From contig NZ_WKJH01000002.1 in the NCBI RefSeq assembly GCF_009674825.1, positions 434,001 through 498,000 of the forward strand: 64,000 nt of DNA, given 5' to 3'. A program made the translations under genes and the position numbers. This DNA is from Maribacter luteus. Its GTDB lineage: Bacteria > Bacteroidota > Bacteroidia > Flavobacteriales > Flavobacteriaceae. How positions within the stretch are numbered: the stretch's first letter is position 1; each line of letters opens with the position of its first letter. The notes under the pieces are model-generated. The model searched no databases. It was given only the letters and a program-made list of their open reading frames with translations, and was not told the origin of the DNA. This document shows positions 16,420 through 26,498 of this stretch, piece after piece.

Positions 16420-17553
16420 ATGCAATTTTTAAATTATTTCAAACCTGAACTTACGATTGAATCACCAGGTAGGATTAACATCATCGGTGAACATACCGAT
16501 TATAATATGGGATTCGTACTCCCCACGGCCATAGAAAAGAAAATCACCTTTAAATTTCAAAAAAACGGATCGGACAAAATCTGTCATGTGCACAGTAAAG
16601 GATATGATACCGGATTTGAACTATCGTTGGATAACATTGCGATAAGTAATGTAGAATGGGAAAATTACATCTTAGGTGTATTGAATGAAATTTCCAAACG
16701 AACCGATAAACTTAGGGGGTTCGATTGTGTCTTGGAAAGCCACGTACCCATTGGTTCGGGAGTTAGTTCCTCCGCTGCACTGGAATGTGGTTTGGCATTC
16801 GGTCTCAACGAAATGTTCGGGCTTGGGCTCAGCCGTATGGATATCGTGGAGCTATCACAAGCCGCTGAGCATACCTATGCGGGCACCAAATGTGGTATTA
16901 TGGATCAATTTGCCTCGGTAATGAGTAAGGAAGGACATGTGATCCTATTGGATTGCGAGTCTTTGGAGTATTCCTATATTCCCATTCAAATACAACCTTA
17001 CAAGATTCTACTCCTGAACACCAATGTATCCCACAACCTCGCTTCTGGGGAATACAACAAAAGAAGGGCCCAATGCGAGACGGGGGTTTCCGCCCTAAAA
17101 AAGAACCATCCAGGGGTAAAATCGTTGCGAGATGCCACTATGGATATGTTGAATGACATCAAGGACACCCTCGATAGCACTGTCTACAATAGATGTGCCT
17201 ATGTCATTCAAGAAAAAGATAGGGTTTTAGAAGCCGTTGAAGCCCTAAAGGCCAACAATCTGAAAAGGGTGGGCGAACTACTCTATGAAACCCATGAAGG
17301 GTTGAGCACCATGTATGAGGTAAGTTGCCCGGAACTCGACTTCCTGGTAGAGTTCACAAAAAACCACGAAGCTGTCTTGGGAGCCCGAATGATGGGTGGT
17401 GGTTTTGGCGGGTGTACCATTAATTTAATACACGAAGATGCTATTGACGATTTTGTTGCAGCAGCATCAAAAGCCTATAAAAAAGCCTGTAATTTAGAAT
17501 TAACCTGGTTCGAGGCCAGTCCAAGTAAAGGAACGTCTATCCTAAACGAATAA
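16420..17553 (+). CDS. galK: Galactokinase
   Basis: A 377-aa GHMP kinase that phosphorylates alpha-D-galactose at C1 in the Leloir pathway. The sugar-binding signature SPGRINIIGEHTDYN lies at the N-terminus, the ATP-binding GHMP motif PIGSGVSSSAALECG at ~110, the catalytic region GTKCGIMDQFASVMS follows, and MMGGGFGGCTINLI is near the C-terminus. Length is typical. It is followed after one base by galT, so the two are cotranscribed. Galactose could come from the GH2 enzyme encoded 25 kb downstream. No mutarotase or epimerase gene lies beside it. Confidence 0.95.
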   Translation: MQFLNYFKPELTIESPGRINIIGEHTDYNMGFVLPTAIEKKITFKFQKNGSDKICHVHSKGYDTGFELSLDNIAISNVEWENYILGVLNEISKRTDKLRGFDCVLESHVPIGSGVSSSAALECGLAFGLNEMFGLGLSRMDIVELSQAAEHTYAGTKCGIMDQFASVMSKEGHVILLDCESLEYSYIPIQIQPYKILLLNTNVSHNLASGEYNKRRAQCETGVSALKKNHPGVKSLRDATMDMLNDIKDTLDSTVYNRCAYVIQEKDRVLEAVEALKANNLKRVGELLYETHEGLSTMYEVSCPELDFLVEFTKNHEAVLGARMMGGGFGGCTINLIHEDAIDDFVAAASKAYKKACNLELTWFEASPSKGTSILNE

Positions 17554-17554
17554 A

Positions 17555-18595
17555 ATGAATACCGAATTCAACGAAAATCCACATAGAAGGTTCAATATTT
17601 TAACAGGGGAATGGATATTGGTTTCTCCGCATAGAACCAAAAGACCTTGGCAGGGAAAGACCGAAAAACAATCCTTGGATACCAAACCAAAGTACGACCC
17701 TAATTGTTATTTGTGTCCGACCAACGGGAGAATGGGTGGAGCGGTAAATCCGGATTATAAAAAACCATTTTCTTTCGTGAACGATTTTTCGGCCCTATTG
17801 AAAGATGTTAAGGAGGAAACCTATACAAACGGACTTTTACATGCGCAATCCGAGTCGGGCATATGTAAGGTCGTATGCTTTTCCCCGGACCACTCCCTCA
17901 CCCTACCTTTAATGTCAAAGGAAGAAATAACCGATGTCATTTCACTATGGCAACAGGAGTATAATGAACTTGGGGCTATGGATGGGATAAACCATGTTCA
18001 GATTTTTGAGAACAAAGGTGACATCATGGGGTGCAGCAATCCGCATCCGCATGGACAAATATGGGCGCAGCGGAGTATACCCCAAGAGGTACAGAAAAAA
18101 TCGGATAGGTTATTGGATTATTGGAACAAACACCAAAAAAGTATCCTAGAGGATTATATTAAACAAGAGCTGGCATTGGATGAACGCATTATTATCGAAA
18201 ATGAACATTTTGTTTCCTTAGTACCTTATTGGGCTGTATGGCCTTATGAAACCATAATCGCTCCCAAAAGAAAGATTGCCCATATCGGGAAACTTTCAAC
18301 CGAAGAGAAAAAGGCATTTGCAGAAATATTACGAAAAACCACTATACGTCTAGACAATATTTTTGAAACTTCATTCCCATATTCCGCGGGAATACACCAA
18401 GCACCAACAGACGGTAAGGAACATCCTGAATGGCATTTTCATATGTCCTTTTACCCGCCATTACTTCGTTACGCAACGGTGAAAAAGTTCATGGTCGGGT
18501 ATGAGATGTTCGCCAATCCACAAAGGGATATTACCGCCGAACAAGCTGCAAATACCATCAAGGCTCTTTCAGACGTTCATTATTCCAAGCAGTAG
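17555..18595 (+). CDS. galT: UDP-glucose--hexose-1-phosphate uridylyltransferase
   Basis: A 346-aa cytosolic enzyme exchanging UMP between UDP-glucose and galactose-1-phosphate. The zinc-site cysteines lie in CYLCPTN, the active-site histidine triad in NPHPHGQIWAQ, and a further conserved segment in HPEWHFHMSFYPP near the C-terminus. Length matches GalT. Its ATG lies one base after the galK stop, indicating a galKT operon. A 749-nt region without genes follows. Confidence 0.95.
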   Translation: MNTEFNENPHRRFNILTGEWILVSPHRTKRPWQGKTEKQSLDTKPKYDPNCYLCPTNGRMGGAVNPDYKKPFSFVNDFSALLKDVKEETYTNGLLHAQSESGICKVVCFSPDHSLTLPLMSKEEITDVISLWQQEYNELGAMDGINHVQIFENKGDIMGCSNPHPHGQIWAQRSIPQEVQKKSDRLLDYWNKHQKSILEDYIKQELALDERIIIENEHFVSLVPYWAVWPYETIIAPKRKIAHIGKLSTEEKKAFAEILRKTTIRLDNIFETSFPYSAGIHQAPTDGKEHPEWHFHMSFYPPLLRYATVKKFMVGYEMFANPQRDITAEQAANTIKALSDVHYSKQ

Positions 18596-18897
18596 CAAGG
18601 GGTATACGTCACTACTGCCCATATGAAAATATAGGGCTCCTCAACGGTTAGGGTATTACCTTTAACCTTCATTATTCCCTAATTAAATATAAAACCACTG
18701 CCCGACCATTTAGGGACTTTTGGAGTTCTTGAGCGTATCATTCAATCACCAAACTATTTCCGGAAAAATAGGATTTGCACAATTAAGGAATCAAGGGTAA
18801 TTGAAGCCCAGAACATTCATTGATCAAATAAGCTAATCCCCATATTCATTGGTGCCGACTTTTATCAACCCTAACCACATTTAAAAATTTTTTAAAA

Positions 18898-18907
18898 CAA
18901 CCGTTTG
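18898..18907 (+). promoter_or_regulatory. LacI-type operator, distal site before susC
   Basis: CAACCGTTTG follows the LacI-family form CAAnCGnTTG. It lies about 310 bp upstream of the promoter-proximal site, a distance compatible with looping. It is one base away from the three identical sites at 19207, 35744 and 42848. Confidence 0.4.
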
Positions 18908-19206
18908 TGAACAAAACAAACCACTAAAACTATTTAAAAACAATAATAGCCCCATTAATCAGCAAACATAAATCGAAAATGCAATTTTCATCATAGAACC
19001 CCAATTATCAAAAATACACTACAACACACCTACATACTACACTATTTACCACATATTTAAAACACACTATTCTTAAATCTCTATACACATTAAAGGGACA
19101 ACACTGCCGCAAACACATATGATCAAAGAAGAAAAAAGCCTATCCACACCTTAATACAAAAAACGCATTGTAAACATATTTTATTGATTTTAGTAAATTA
19201 TTAACA

Positions 19207-19244
19207 CAATCGGTTGTTTTGTACAATTGTATTTTATACTTTTG
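19207..19244 (+). promoter_or_regulatory. susC promoter overlapped by a LacI-type operator
   Basis: CAATCGGTTG (19207-19216) ends in the -33 TTG (19214-19216). After 20 nt comes TACTTTTG (19237-19244), a full match to TAnnTTTG. A repressor on this site would cover the -33 element. The same 10-mer occurs at 35744-35753 and, inverted, at 42848-42857. Confidence 0.62.
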
Positions 19245-19344
19245 ATAAAATAACACACTTTATAGACAATATAGAACAGAACTCAAATCAAGTAAGTAAT
19301 CAAACACTCATTTATAACTCACATTATTTCTAACCTTAATCAAT

Positions 19345-22300
19345 ATGATGAATTTTTTATTTTTCAAAAGCAAATATTACAAAACGAAGTGGGCTACGGT
19401 CATGCTTCTTTTGTTCTTTGCAGGGGCAAGTGCCCAAGTAACCGTATCTGGAAATGTATCAGATACCAATGGCCCGATTCCTGGTGCCAATGTTGTCCTC
19501 AAAGGAACCCAGAATGGAGCGGCCACTGATTTTGATGGCAATTTTGTTCTCAGTAATGTACCATCCGATGGTATATTGGTTTTTAGCTATATAGGCTACA
19601 AAACCTTGGAAGTTTCGGTAAATAGTCAAACCACCATCAATGTAATAATGCAAACCGATGAAAATGCATTGGAAGAGGTTGTGGTTATCGGTTATGGTAC
19701 CCAAAGTAAAGAATCGGTGACAGGATCGGTTGTTTCCATTAAGGCCGATGATTTACAGGAAGTACAAGCAAGTAACTTCCAACAGGCCCTTCAAGGACGG
19801 GCAGCCGGTGTCAACATTTCAACGACAAGCACCAGGCCTGGAGCCGCCCCAACCATTCGTATTCGTGGCACACGTTCCCTTTCGGGAAGTAATGACCCTC
19901 TAATCGTACTTAACGGTATTCCTTTTTCTGGTGGTCTAAGTGATATCAATCAAAATGATATAGAAAGCCTAGACATATTAAAAGATGCATCCGCTACCGC
20001 AATTTACGGCTCCAGAGGTGCAAATGGTGTAATCATCATTACGACCAAGAGTGGTAAAAAAGGTCAAAAGGCCAAATTCACCTATAATTCGTACTACGCG
20101 ACCAAGGAAGTCTTTTCCAAGTTTCCTATGATGAATGCGGCCCAACTTACCCAATTACGTGCCGATGTTGCCGCCAATAATGGTGGCACACCTCTTTACG
20201 CCATAGGTGGTGATGAAGATTTGGCCAATGACACGGATTGGCAAGACCTACTTTTTGGTACAGGTCTCCAGACCTCCCATGATGTGAGTGTTCAAGGGGG
20301 TACTGAAAAAGGAACCTACAATATCGGAATGGGATACTTTAAGGAAACTTCCGTTATACCTGGAGATTCCTTTCAGAGATATTCAATTAGAGCCCAAGTT
20401 GATCAAGAAGTGGGCGAATTGTTCCGATTTGGAATTAATTCAGTAACAAACTTCAACAAAACCTCTAGTATTGTCGGTATTTATGATGCCTTGGCCGCAT
20501 CACCTCTTTTGAGTCCATATGATGATGCCGGAAATTTCCTTGAGTCCGTTCGTCTTCAAACTATAGCTGACGACAGTTGGATTCCTACTAGAAATGAGAT
20601 TAGCCGAATCGGGGACCGTAAAAAAAATGAGGAACTGGATTTTGGTACTTATAATAACATCTACGGTGAAGTTAAAATTCCATGGGTCGAAGGGCTAAAA
20701 TACCGACTTAATGTTGGTCTGAACTTTCGTTCAAGTAGAGATGGGAATTTTACAGGTGAAGGCGTATTCAGCTATAACGAAAGTAATCCGTCTTCCGCCA
20801 GTTACGGTACTTCAATAACAAGGGATTATATTATTGAAAACCAATTGATCTTTGATCGAACATTTGCCGATAAGCACCGAGTTAATTTTGTGGGCTTGTT
20901 CTCATCCCAAGAAACCAATTATGACAGCTCTTATTTACAGGTTCGAAATGTTCCGGATGAAAACTCCTTATGGTACAATCTGGACTCTGCCCTTTCGGAA
21001 GACATTACTGGTTACAACACCGGTTATTCCGCTACTGGGTTACTATCATACATGGGGAGGGTCATGTATCAATATGATGACCGCTATTTAATAACAGGTA
21101 CAATACGTTCTGATGGTTCGTCTAGATTGGCCGAGGGCCATAAATGGGTAACATACCCTGCTGTTTCCGTTGGATGGAATATTGCCAATGAATCGTTTAT
21201 GGAGACGCAAGAGTTCATCAACCAATTAAAACTACGTGTAGGTTATGGTGAAACTTCAAATCAGGCGATTGACCCTTATTCGACACAAGGAAGGTTATCC
21301 ACAGTAAACTACAACTACGGCAGCACCTTTGCCACAGGTTATTATGTGAGCGAATTGCCGAATCCGGAATTGGGATGGGAGTTTTCACAAACCTTTAACT
21401 ATGGTCTTGATTTTGGGTTGTTCAACAATCGTTTGTCTGGTACTGTAGAATACTATGTTACCAAAACCAACGATATATTATACGACCTTAGTCTTCCAGC
21501 ATCTTCAGGGGTTAGCAGTGTAACCAGTAACATTGGCGAAACAGAGAACAAAGGTATAGAAGTGGCCTTAAATGCTACTATTTTAGACAATCCAGATGGT
21601 CTAACATGGGACGCTGGAATCAACCTTTACTCCAACAAGAACAAAATCGTTTCTTTAGCGACCGGAGAGGATGAAAATGTTGGACAACTATGGTTCGTAG
21701 GCTCACCGATCAATGTTATCTATGATTACGAAAGAATCGGGCTTTGGAATGAATCCGATCCGGATTACCAATATCTACAAGATTATGAGCCAGGAGGCAA
21801 TGTGGGTATGATTAAGGTAAAGTACACCGGAGACTACAATGCTGATGGATCACCAACAAGATCCATAAATTCAGATGATAGGGTTATACAGGATCCCACC
21901 CCTGATTTCCAAGGTGGTTTCAACACTCGTTTAGCTTATAGGGATTTAGATTTAAGCATGGTTGGTACTTTCCAAAGTGGTGGTACGATAGTAAGCACCT
22001 TACATTCTTCCAATGGGTATGTTAATCTACTGACCGGTAGAAGAAACAATGTGGACGTGGATTATTGGACACCGGATAATACAGATGCCAGATATCCCGC
22101 ACCAGGAGGAATACAAAGTGGTGACAATCCAAAATACGGAAGTACTTTGGGTTATTTTGACGGCTCATACCTTAAGATACGTGCCATAACATTAGGATAT
22201 AACTTTAATCAAAAAATCATTGAGGATCTTGGGGTTGAAAGACTTCGAATCTATGCAACTGCACAGAACCCATTCGTAATGTTTTCATCATTTCATAGGG

Positions 22301-22461
22301 AATCCGGTTTAGATCCAGAAACCAACTCTGGAGTCGATTCCAATGGAAATCGTCAAAACGTTGCCGTAAATACCACCAATATCTCCGACGGAATTCCAAC
22401 AGTCGGGGCTAATGCTCCTACAACAAGGAATTATATGATAGGACTAAACATAACATTTTAA
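19345..22461 (+). CDS. susC: SusC-type TonB-dependent outer-membrane transporter
   Basis: A 1038-aa outer-membrane receptor. It has a signal peptide (LLLFFAGASAQ), a carboxypeptidase-regulatory-like domain (~30-105, VSGNVSDTNGPIPGANVVLKG), a TonB-box-like region (ALEEVVVIGYGTQ), the plug (ADDLQEVQASNFQQALQGRAAGV, TIRIRGTRSL, ILKDASATAIYGSRGANGVIIITTK) and a C-terminal barrel ending in an aromatic residue (NYMIGLNITF). It imports oligosaccharides captured by the adjacent SusD. The context of GH67, GH115 and GH3 suggests glucurono-xylooligosaccharides as substrate, which is inference. The promoter carries a LacI operator. The susD gene follows after 9 nt. Confidence 0.95.
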   Translation: MMNFLFFKSKYYKTKWATVMLLLFFAGASAQVTVSGNVSDTNGPIPGANVVLKGTQNGAATDFDGNFVLSNVPSDGILVFSYIGYKTLEVSVNSQTTINVIMQTDENALEEVVVIGYGTQSKESVTGSVVSIKADDLQEVQASNFQQALQGRAAGVNISTTSTRPGAAPTIRIRGTRSLSGSNDPLIVLNGIPFSGGLSDINQNDIESLDILKDASATAIYGSRGANGVIIITTKSGKKGQKAKFTYNSYYATKEVFSKFPMMNAAQLTQLRADVAANNGGTPLYAIGGDEDLANDTDWQDLLFGTGLQTSHDVSVQGGTEKGTYNIGMGYFKETSVIPGDSFQRYSIRAQVDQEVGELFRFGINSVTNFNKTSSIVGIYDALAASPLLSPYDDAGNFLESVRLQTIADDSWIPTRNEISRIGDRKKNEELDFGTYNNIYGEVKIPWVEGLKYRLNVGLNFRSSRDGNFTGEGVFSYNESNPSSASYGTSITRDYIIENQLIFDRTFADKHRVNFVGLFSSQETNYDSSYLQVRNVPDENSLWYNLDSALSEDITGYNTGYSATGLLSYMGRVMYQYDDRYLITGTIRSDGSSRLAEGHKWVTYPAVSVGWNIANESFMETQEFINQLKLRVGYGETSNQAIDPYSTQGRLSTVNYNYGSTFATGYYVSELPNPELGWEFSQTFNYGLDFGLFNNRLSGTVEYYVTKTNDILYDLSLPASSGVSSVTSNIGETENKGIEVALNATILDNPDGLTWDAGINLYSNKNKIVSLATGEDENVGQLWFVGSPINVIYDYERIGLWNESDPDYQYLQDYEPGGNVGMIKVKYTGDYNADGSPTRSINSDDRVIQDPTPDFQGGFNTRLAYRDLDLSMVGTFQSGGTIVSTLHSSNGYVNLLTGRRNNVDVDYWTPDNTDARYPAPGGIQSGDNPKYGSTLGYFDGSYLKIRAITLGYNFNQKIIEDLGVERLRIYATAQNPFVMFSSFHRESGLDPETNSGVDSNGNRQNVAVNTTNISDGIPTVGANAPTTRNYMIGLNITF

Positions 22462-22470
22462 AAGATCATA

Positions 22471-24393
22471 ATGAGAAAAATTAAAATAAAATCTATATCA
22501 ATAGCAATTCTCTCTATTGCATTGTTAATAGGCTCTTGTACAGAAGATATACTGGAAGAGGAAACAAGGGGTGTATTCACGCCAGATTTCTTTCAAACCG
22601 AACTTGGTGTTGAAGGAGGTTTAACCTATTTGTATGAACATTTAAGATACTTATATGGACAAGCATATTATTACAACTCCCTAGAAACAGGGACAGATGA
22701 ATATGCCTTTGCCCAAAGTGCAGATAATAACTTTAAGGATGCCGATTTATCTGGTGAAGGTCAAATAATACCGGACACCTATACCACAAGTATTGCATGG
22801 AATACCTGCTTCCCTGCCATCAACACCGCTAGTGGCATTATTGAAAATGCCGCCGCTGTAGGCTTGGACGATTCCGTAATTGCCGAGGCCAGGTTTTTTA
22901 GGGCATTTTACTACTTCCTGTTAGTTCAAACCTATGGTGGAGTACCATTGGATCTAGGTTCAGGGGAATTAGCATTCAATAATTCCGCTGTAAGGGCCTC
23001 AGTACGTAATACAGTACCAGAGGTTTATACAAAAGCCATATTTCCTGATTTGATTGATGCCGTTAATAACCTACCCGATTCCCCCCGTTTAACAGGTTCC
23101 GCAACCAAGAATGTAGCTCGTTTACATTTAGCTAAAGCTTATTTGACGTATGCGTGGTGGTTAGAGAACCCCAACAATATCCCAACGTATCCAGACACCA
23201 ACAGAACAGACCCTGATGGCAATGGGGCTAGCTATTACTATCAGCAAGCTTACAATTTAGCTGTAGAGGGTATTGATAATCCAGGACCCTATAAGTTACT
23301 TGATTATTTTTATGATGTTCATGAAGGCTCCAACGACCGACATAGCGAAATGATGTTGTATGCCGATCGTACCGAGGAAAGTGAAATTTACAATGAAGCC
23401 AGTTTAGGATGGAGCAGTACGGATAATAGTGCCAATACTGCTGCATGGATGGTAACATCAAATTATACAAGTATTAGTGTAGACGGTACTTCAGCCGTAT
23501 TGCGTGAGGCAGCCCAAAGTTATGGCCGTCCTTGGACACGTATGGCTCCCACCATCAATGTTTTTGAAGAAACGTTTGCCGAAAAAGAATTGGATTCCCG
23601 TTATGATGGTACTTTCGTAACCAGTTATAGGGGCAACTGGAACAAGGGTGGAAATACCACACCGACTTTGACCGCGGCAAATGGTATGCAAATAGCGCCC
23701 GGTGATGCTGTTATCACATTCTTGGATGAATACGATTCAAGCGTTGATTATAGTGTGAATGGCGGTAATCTTGGCGGCGGTGAAGTAGCAGGAAGATCTG
23801 ACTATGTTATAAACCTAAATGAAATAAACAGAAGATTCTACCCAGGATTATGGAAAATAGGAACCTACCGTACCGATCATGATGTAGAAACCGAATTGGG
23901 ATCGCCAAATGGAGCTATTACACGTCCTTTTCCAATAGCTAAATTTTCCGAATTCTACTTAGTTGCAGCTGAAGCGGCCGTGAAAGGTGCATCAGGTAGT
24001 TATACTGCCCGTGATTTAATCAATGTTATCCGTGCACGTGCAGGTAAATGGCGCTTTGATAATGGCGAACAGGTAGAACGAATTGAGGACAACAGTGCCG
24101 CATTGGTAGCTGCTACCCCAAGTGTTATTGACATAGACTATGTATTGGCAGAGCGATCCAGAGAGTACTTTGGTGAAGGCATTAGATGGTTTGATTTGGT
24201 TCGTACCCAAAAATGGGCTGAATACGCAGCTTCATATGAAATTGCGGGTAATGACGCTTCTGACCATAGTCCAGTAACAACAACCAGGACCATTCAAGCC
24301 TACCATTATTTAAGACCGATACCTCAATCTCAAATAGACGGATTGGATATGACCGAAGCTGAAAAAACAGCCTATCAAAATCCCGGATATTAA
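22471..24393 (+). CDS. susD: SusD/RagB-type surface glycan-binding lipoprotein
   Basis: A 640-aa outer-membrane lipoprotein with a signal peptide and lipobox LLIGSC (Cys23). The helical TPR-like scaffold of the family is visible in EARFFRAFYYFLLVQTYGGVPL, KNVARLHLAKAYLTYAWW and, near the end, YVLAERSREYFGEGIRWFDLVRTQKW with the RPIPQSQIDGL ending. It forms the lid of the SusC barrel and binds oligosaccharide at the cell surface. It is somewhat longer than the usual 500-600 aa. It is last in the susCD operon, followed by a strong terminator at 24471-24505. Confidence 0.95.
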   Translation: MRKIKIKSISIAILSIALLIGSCTEDILEEETRGVFTPDFFQTELGVEGGLTYLYEHLRYLYGQAYYYNSLETGTDEYAFAQSADNNFKDADLSGEGQIIPDTYTTSIAWNTCFPAINTASGIIENAAAVGLDDSVIAEARFFRAFYYFLLVQTYGGVPLDLGSGELAFNNSAVRASVRNTVPEVYTKAIFPDLIDAVNNLPDSPRLTGSATKNVARLHLAKAYLTYAWWLENPNNIPTYPDTNRTDPDGNGASYYYQQAYNLAVEGIDNPGPYKLLDYFYDVHEGSNDRHSEMMLYADRTEESEIYNEASLGWSSTDNSANTAAWMVTSNYTSISVDGTSAVLREAAQSYGRPWTRMAPTINVFEETFAEKELDSRYDGTFVTSYRGNWNKGGNTTPTLTAANGMQIAPGDAVITFLDEYDSSVDYSVNGGNLGGGEVAGRSDYVINLNEINRRFYPGLWKIGTYRTDHDVETELGSPNGAITRPFPIAKFSEFYLVAAEAAVKGASGSYTARDLINVIRARAGKWRFDNGEQVERIEDNSAALVAATPSVIDIDYVLAERSREYFGEGIRWFDLVRTQKWAEYAASYEIAGNDASDHSPVTTTRTIQAYHYLRPIPQSQIDGLDMTEAEKTAYQNPGY

Positions 24394-24470
24394 TAGATCA
24401 AAACATTTAACATAATACTTATTGCAGACAATCGGCATTATGTGAAAAGTTGAGTTAGTTTAGTTTATTT

Positions 24471-24505
24471 AAAAAGGTTGTCTTGAAACATTAGACAACC
24501 TTTTT
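24471..24505 (+). terminator. Rho-independent terminator after susD
   Basis: GGTTGTCT (24476-24483) pairs with AGACAACC (24493-24500) around a 9-nt loop, with an A-run before and TTTTT after. It separates susCD from the carbamoyltransferase gene. Confidence 0.85.
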
Positions 24506-24545
24506 ATTTATAAATTCAACCTTGATAAAGAATACCCTAACCCAA

Positions 24546-26348
24546 ATGAAAGTACTTGGTATTTCCGCATATTATCACGATTCGGCCGCCGCAATTATTT
24601 TAGACGGAAAAGTCATGTACGCCGCTCAGGAAGAACGTTTTACCAGAATAAAAAATGATGCTTCCTTTCCTGAAGAAGCCATAAAATACTGTCTGCGGGA
24701 ATCTGGATTCAATCTTGAGGATATCGACACAATTGCATTTTATGACAAGCCTTTCCTGAAATTTGAAAGACTTTTGGAAACTTATTATGCCTTTGCCCCA
24801 AAAGGGTTTAAATCATTCGCCAAGGCCATGCCTGTTTGGCTTAAGGAAAAACTATTCACAAAGCAGATCATAAGGAAAAGATTGAAAGAACTAAATGAAG
24901 ATAGAAAACTGTCGAAAGTCCCTATTGTCTTCCCAGAGCATCACTTATCCCATGTTGCCAGCGCCTTCTACACTTCGCCATTTAAAAAAAGTGCTTTTTT
25001 AACGGTTGATGGTGTCGGGGAATGGACCACCACCTCGTATGGTACCGCTTGTGGCGAAAAAGGAATAAAAGTGTTGGGGGAATTACATTTTCCTGATTCA
25101 TTAGGTTTGTTTTATTCTTCATTCACTTATTTCTTGGGATTTGAAGTGAATAAAGGGGAATACAAAATGATGGGCCTTGCACCATACGGCACTATGCAAT
25201 CGGAACAAGTAACCCAATTCATACAAACGATCAAAGAAAGATTACTGGATATAAGGGAAGATGGTTCCATTAAGCTAAACAAGGACTATTTTGAATATGC
25301 CGTAGGCTTACGAATGGTAAATCCAAGAAAATGGCAAAAACTATTTGGTTTTGAAAAAAGAGATCCTGCCGAAAAATTGACACAGCTGCATGCCGATCTG
25401 GCTTTGGCCGCCCAAAAAGTCTCAGAAGAAATTTTGGTGAGGATGATTACGCATGTAAAGCAGGTCACCCATGCAGATTATTTATGTTTGGCAGGTGGCG
25501 TAGCCCTAAATTGTGTGGCGAATTCGGTGTTATACAATCAGAACATCTTTAAGGATATTTACATTCAACCTGCTGCAGGTGATGCTGGTGGCGCCATAGG
25601 AGCCGCACTGATTACCGATTATCTAGAGTCAGATCTATCCTTTTCCGGCTTAAAACAACCTTTTAATAATTTTTTGGGACCTAATTTTTCAAATCTTGAA
25701 ATTGAAAGGACACTGCGAAAAAATAAATGTAGTTTCCGATATATTGAATCCACGGAAGAATTGTTGAAAATCACAGCCAATTATATTGCCAATAAAAAGG
25801 TGGTTGGCTGGTTTAATGGAAGAACAGAGTTTGGCCCAAGGGCATTGGGGAATAGAAGTATCCTAGCAGATGCCACTGATACGGATATGCAGTCCCAACT
25901 AAATTTAAAGATCAAGTTCAGGGAAAGTTTTAGGCCTTTTGCCCCTGCCGTATGTGAAGAAGATTATGACACTTATTTTGAGCTAGGAAAACATTCCCAT
26001 TATATGTTGTTTACCAACCAAGTAAAACAATCCTTAAGACATGAATTGCCAAGCAATTTCAATGAACTCAGTCTTGAAGAAAAACGGAATATTCCCAAAT
26101 CGGAATTACCGGCTGTTACACACATCGACTATTCCGCAAGGGTTCAGGTGGTAAAAAAGGAAATGAACCCTAGGTTCTGGAACCTAATACAAACCTATAA
26201 GAAGCTTACAGGAATCGGTGTGCTTATCAATACAAGTTTCAATGTTAAGGATGAACCTATTGTCAATACGCCTGAAAATGCCTACCGTTGTTTTATAAAC
26301 TCAGGAATTGATATATTGGTTTTGGAAAATTATTTAATTGTAAAGTAG
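24546..26348 (+). CDS. NodU/TobZ-type carbamoyltransferase
   Basis: A 600-aa enzyme from the ATG at 24546 (an in-frame TTG at 24522 is less likely). The N-terminal Kae1-like part has MKVLGISAYYHDSAAAII, EHHLSHVASAFYTSPF, LTVDGVGEWTT, KGEYKMMGLAPYG and LAGGVALNCVANS; the C-terminal YrdC-like part has GWFNGRTEFGPRALGNRSILADA and SFNVKDEPIV. Such enzymes move a carbamoyl group from carbamoyl phosphate through carbamoyl-adenylate to a hydroxyl of a sugar, antibiotic or nodulation factor. The next two genes (DUF5989 and SxtJ-like) form the conserved trio with it. The acceptor is unknown; a cell-surface glycan is plausible from the membrane partners. Confidence 0.9.
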   Translation: MKVLGISAYYHDSAAAIILDGKVMYAAQEERFTRIKNDASFPEEAIKYCLRESGFNLEDIDTIAFYDKPFLKFERLLETYYAFAPKGFKSFAKAMPVWLKEKLFTKQIIRKRLKELNEDRKLSKVPIVFPEHHLSHVASAFYTSPFKKSAFLTVDGVGEWTTTSYGTACGEKGIKVLGELHFPDSLGLFYSSFTYFLGFEVNKGEYKMMGLAPYGTMQSEQVTQFIQTIKERLLDIREDGSIKLNKDYFEYAVGLRMVNPRKWQKLFGFEKRDPAEKLTQLHADLALAAQKVSEEILVRMITHVKQVTHADYLCLAGGVALNCVANSVLYNQNIFKDIYIQPAAGDAGGAIGAALITDYLESDLSFSGLKQPFNNFLGPNFSNLEIERTLRKNKCSFRYIESTEELLKITANYIANKKVVGWFNGRTEFGPRALGNRSILADATDTDMQSQLNLKIKFRESFRPFAPAVCEEDYDTYFELGKHSHYMLFTNQVKQSLRHELPSNFNELSLEEKRNIPKSELPAVTHIDYSARVQVVKKEMNPRFWNLIQTYKKLTGIGVLINTSFNVKDEPIVNTPENAYRCFINSGIDILVLENYLIVK

Positions 26349-26498
26349 ATGGAATTTATTAGAGAGTTTTTCCTTTTTTTGAAGGAACGTAAAAAATGGT
26401 GGTTAATCCCATTGATTATAATTTTCGTGATTTTAGGTGGTTTGATATTCTTAACCAATGGCTCTGCCTTGGCGCCATTTATTTACAGTTTGTTCTAA
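26349..26498 (+). CDS. DUF5989-type one-helix membrane protein (49 aa)
   Basis: A 49-aa protein beginning MEFIREFFLFLKERKKWW, then a hydrophobic helix (LIPLIIIFVILGGLIFL) and the ending TNGSALAPFIYSLF. This pattern is that of the small DUF5989 family, regularly found between a NodU-type carbamoyltransferase and an SxtJ-like membrane protein. The ATG directly follows the carbamoyltransferase stop, and the stop overlaps the next start by one base (TAATG), showing translational coupling. The function is unknown; an anchor or partner for the enzyme at the inner membrane is a guess. Confidence 0.85.
   Translation: MEFIREFFLFLKERKKWWLIPLIIIFVILGGLIFLTNGSALAPFIYSLF

Larger units (their letters stand above)
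18596..19344 (+). other. Long AT-rich leader region before susC
   Basis: No gene is visible in these 749 nt. The stretch is very AT-rich with many A and T runs. It contains two LacI-type operators (18898-18907 and 19207-19216) and the susC promoter (19214-19244). From the predicted start point near 19251 the susC leader would be about 95 nt. No terminator for galT was recognised. Confidence 0.6.
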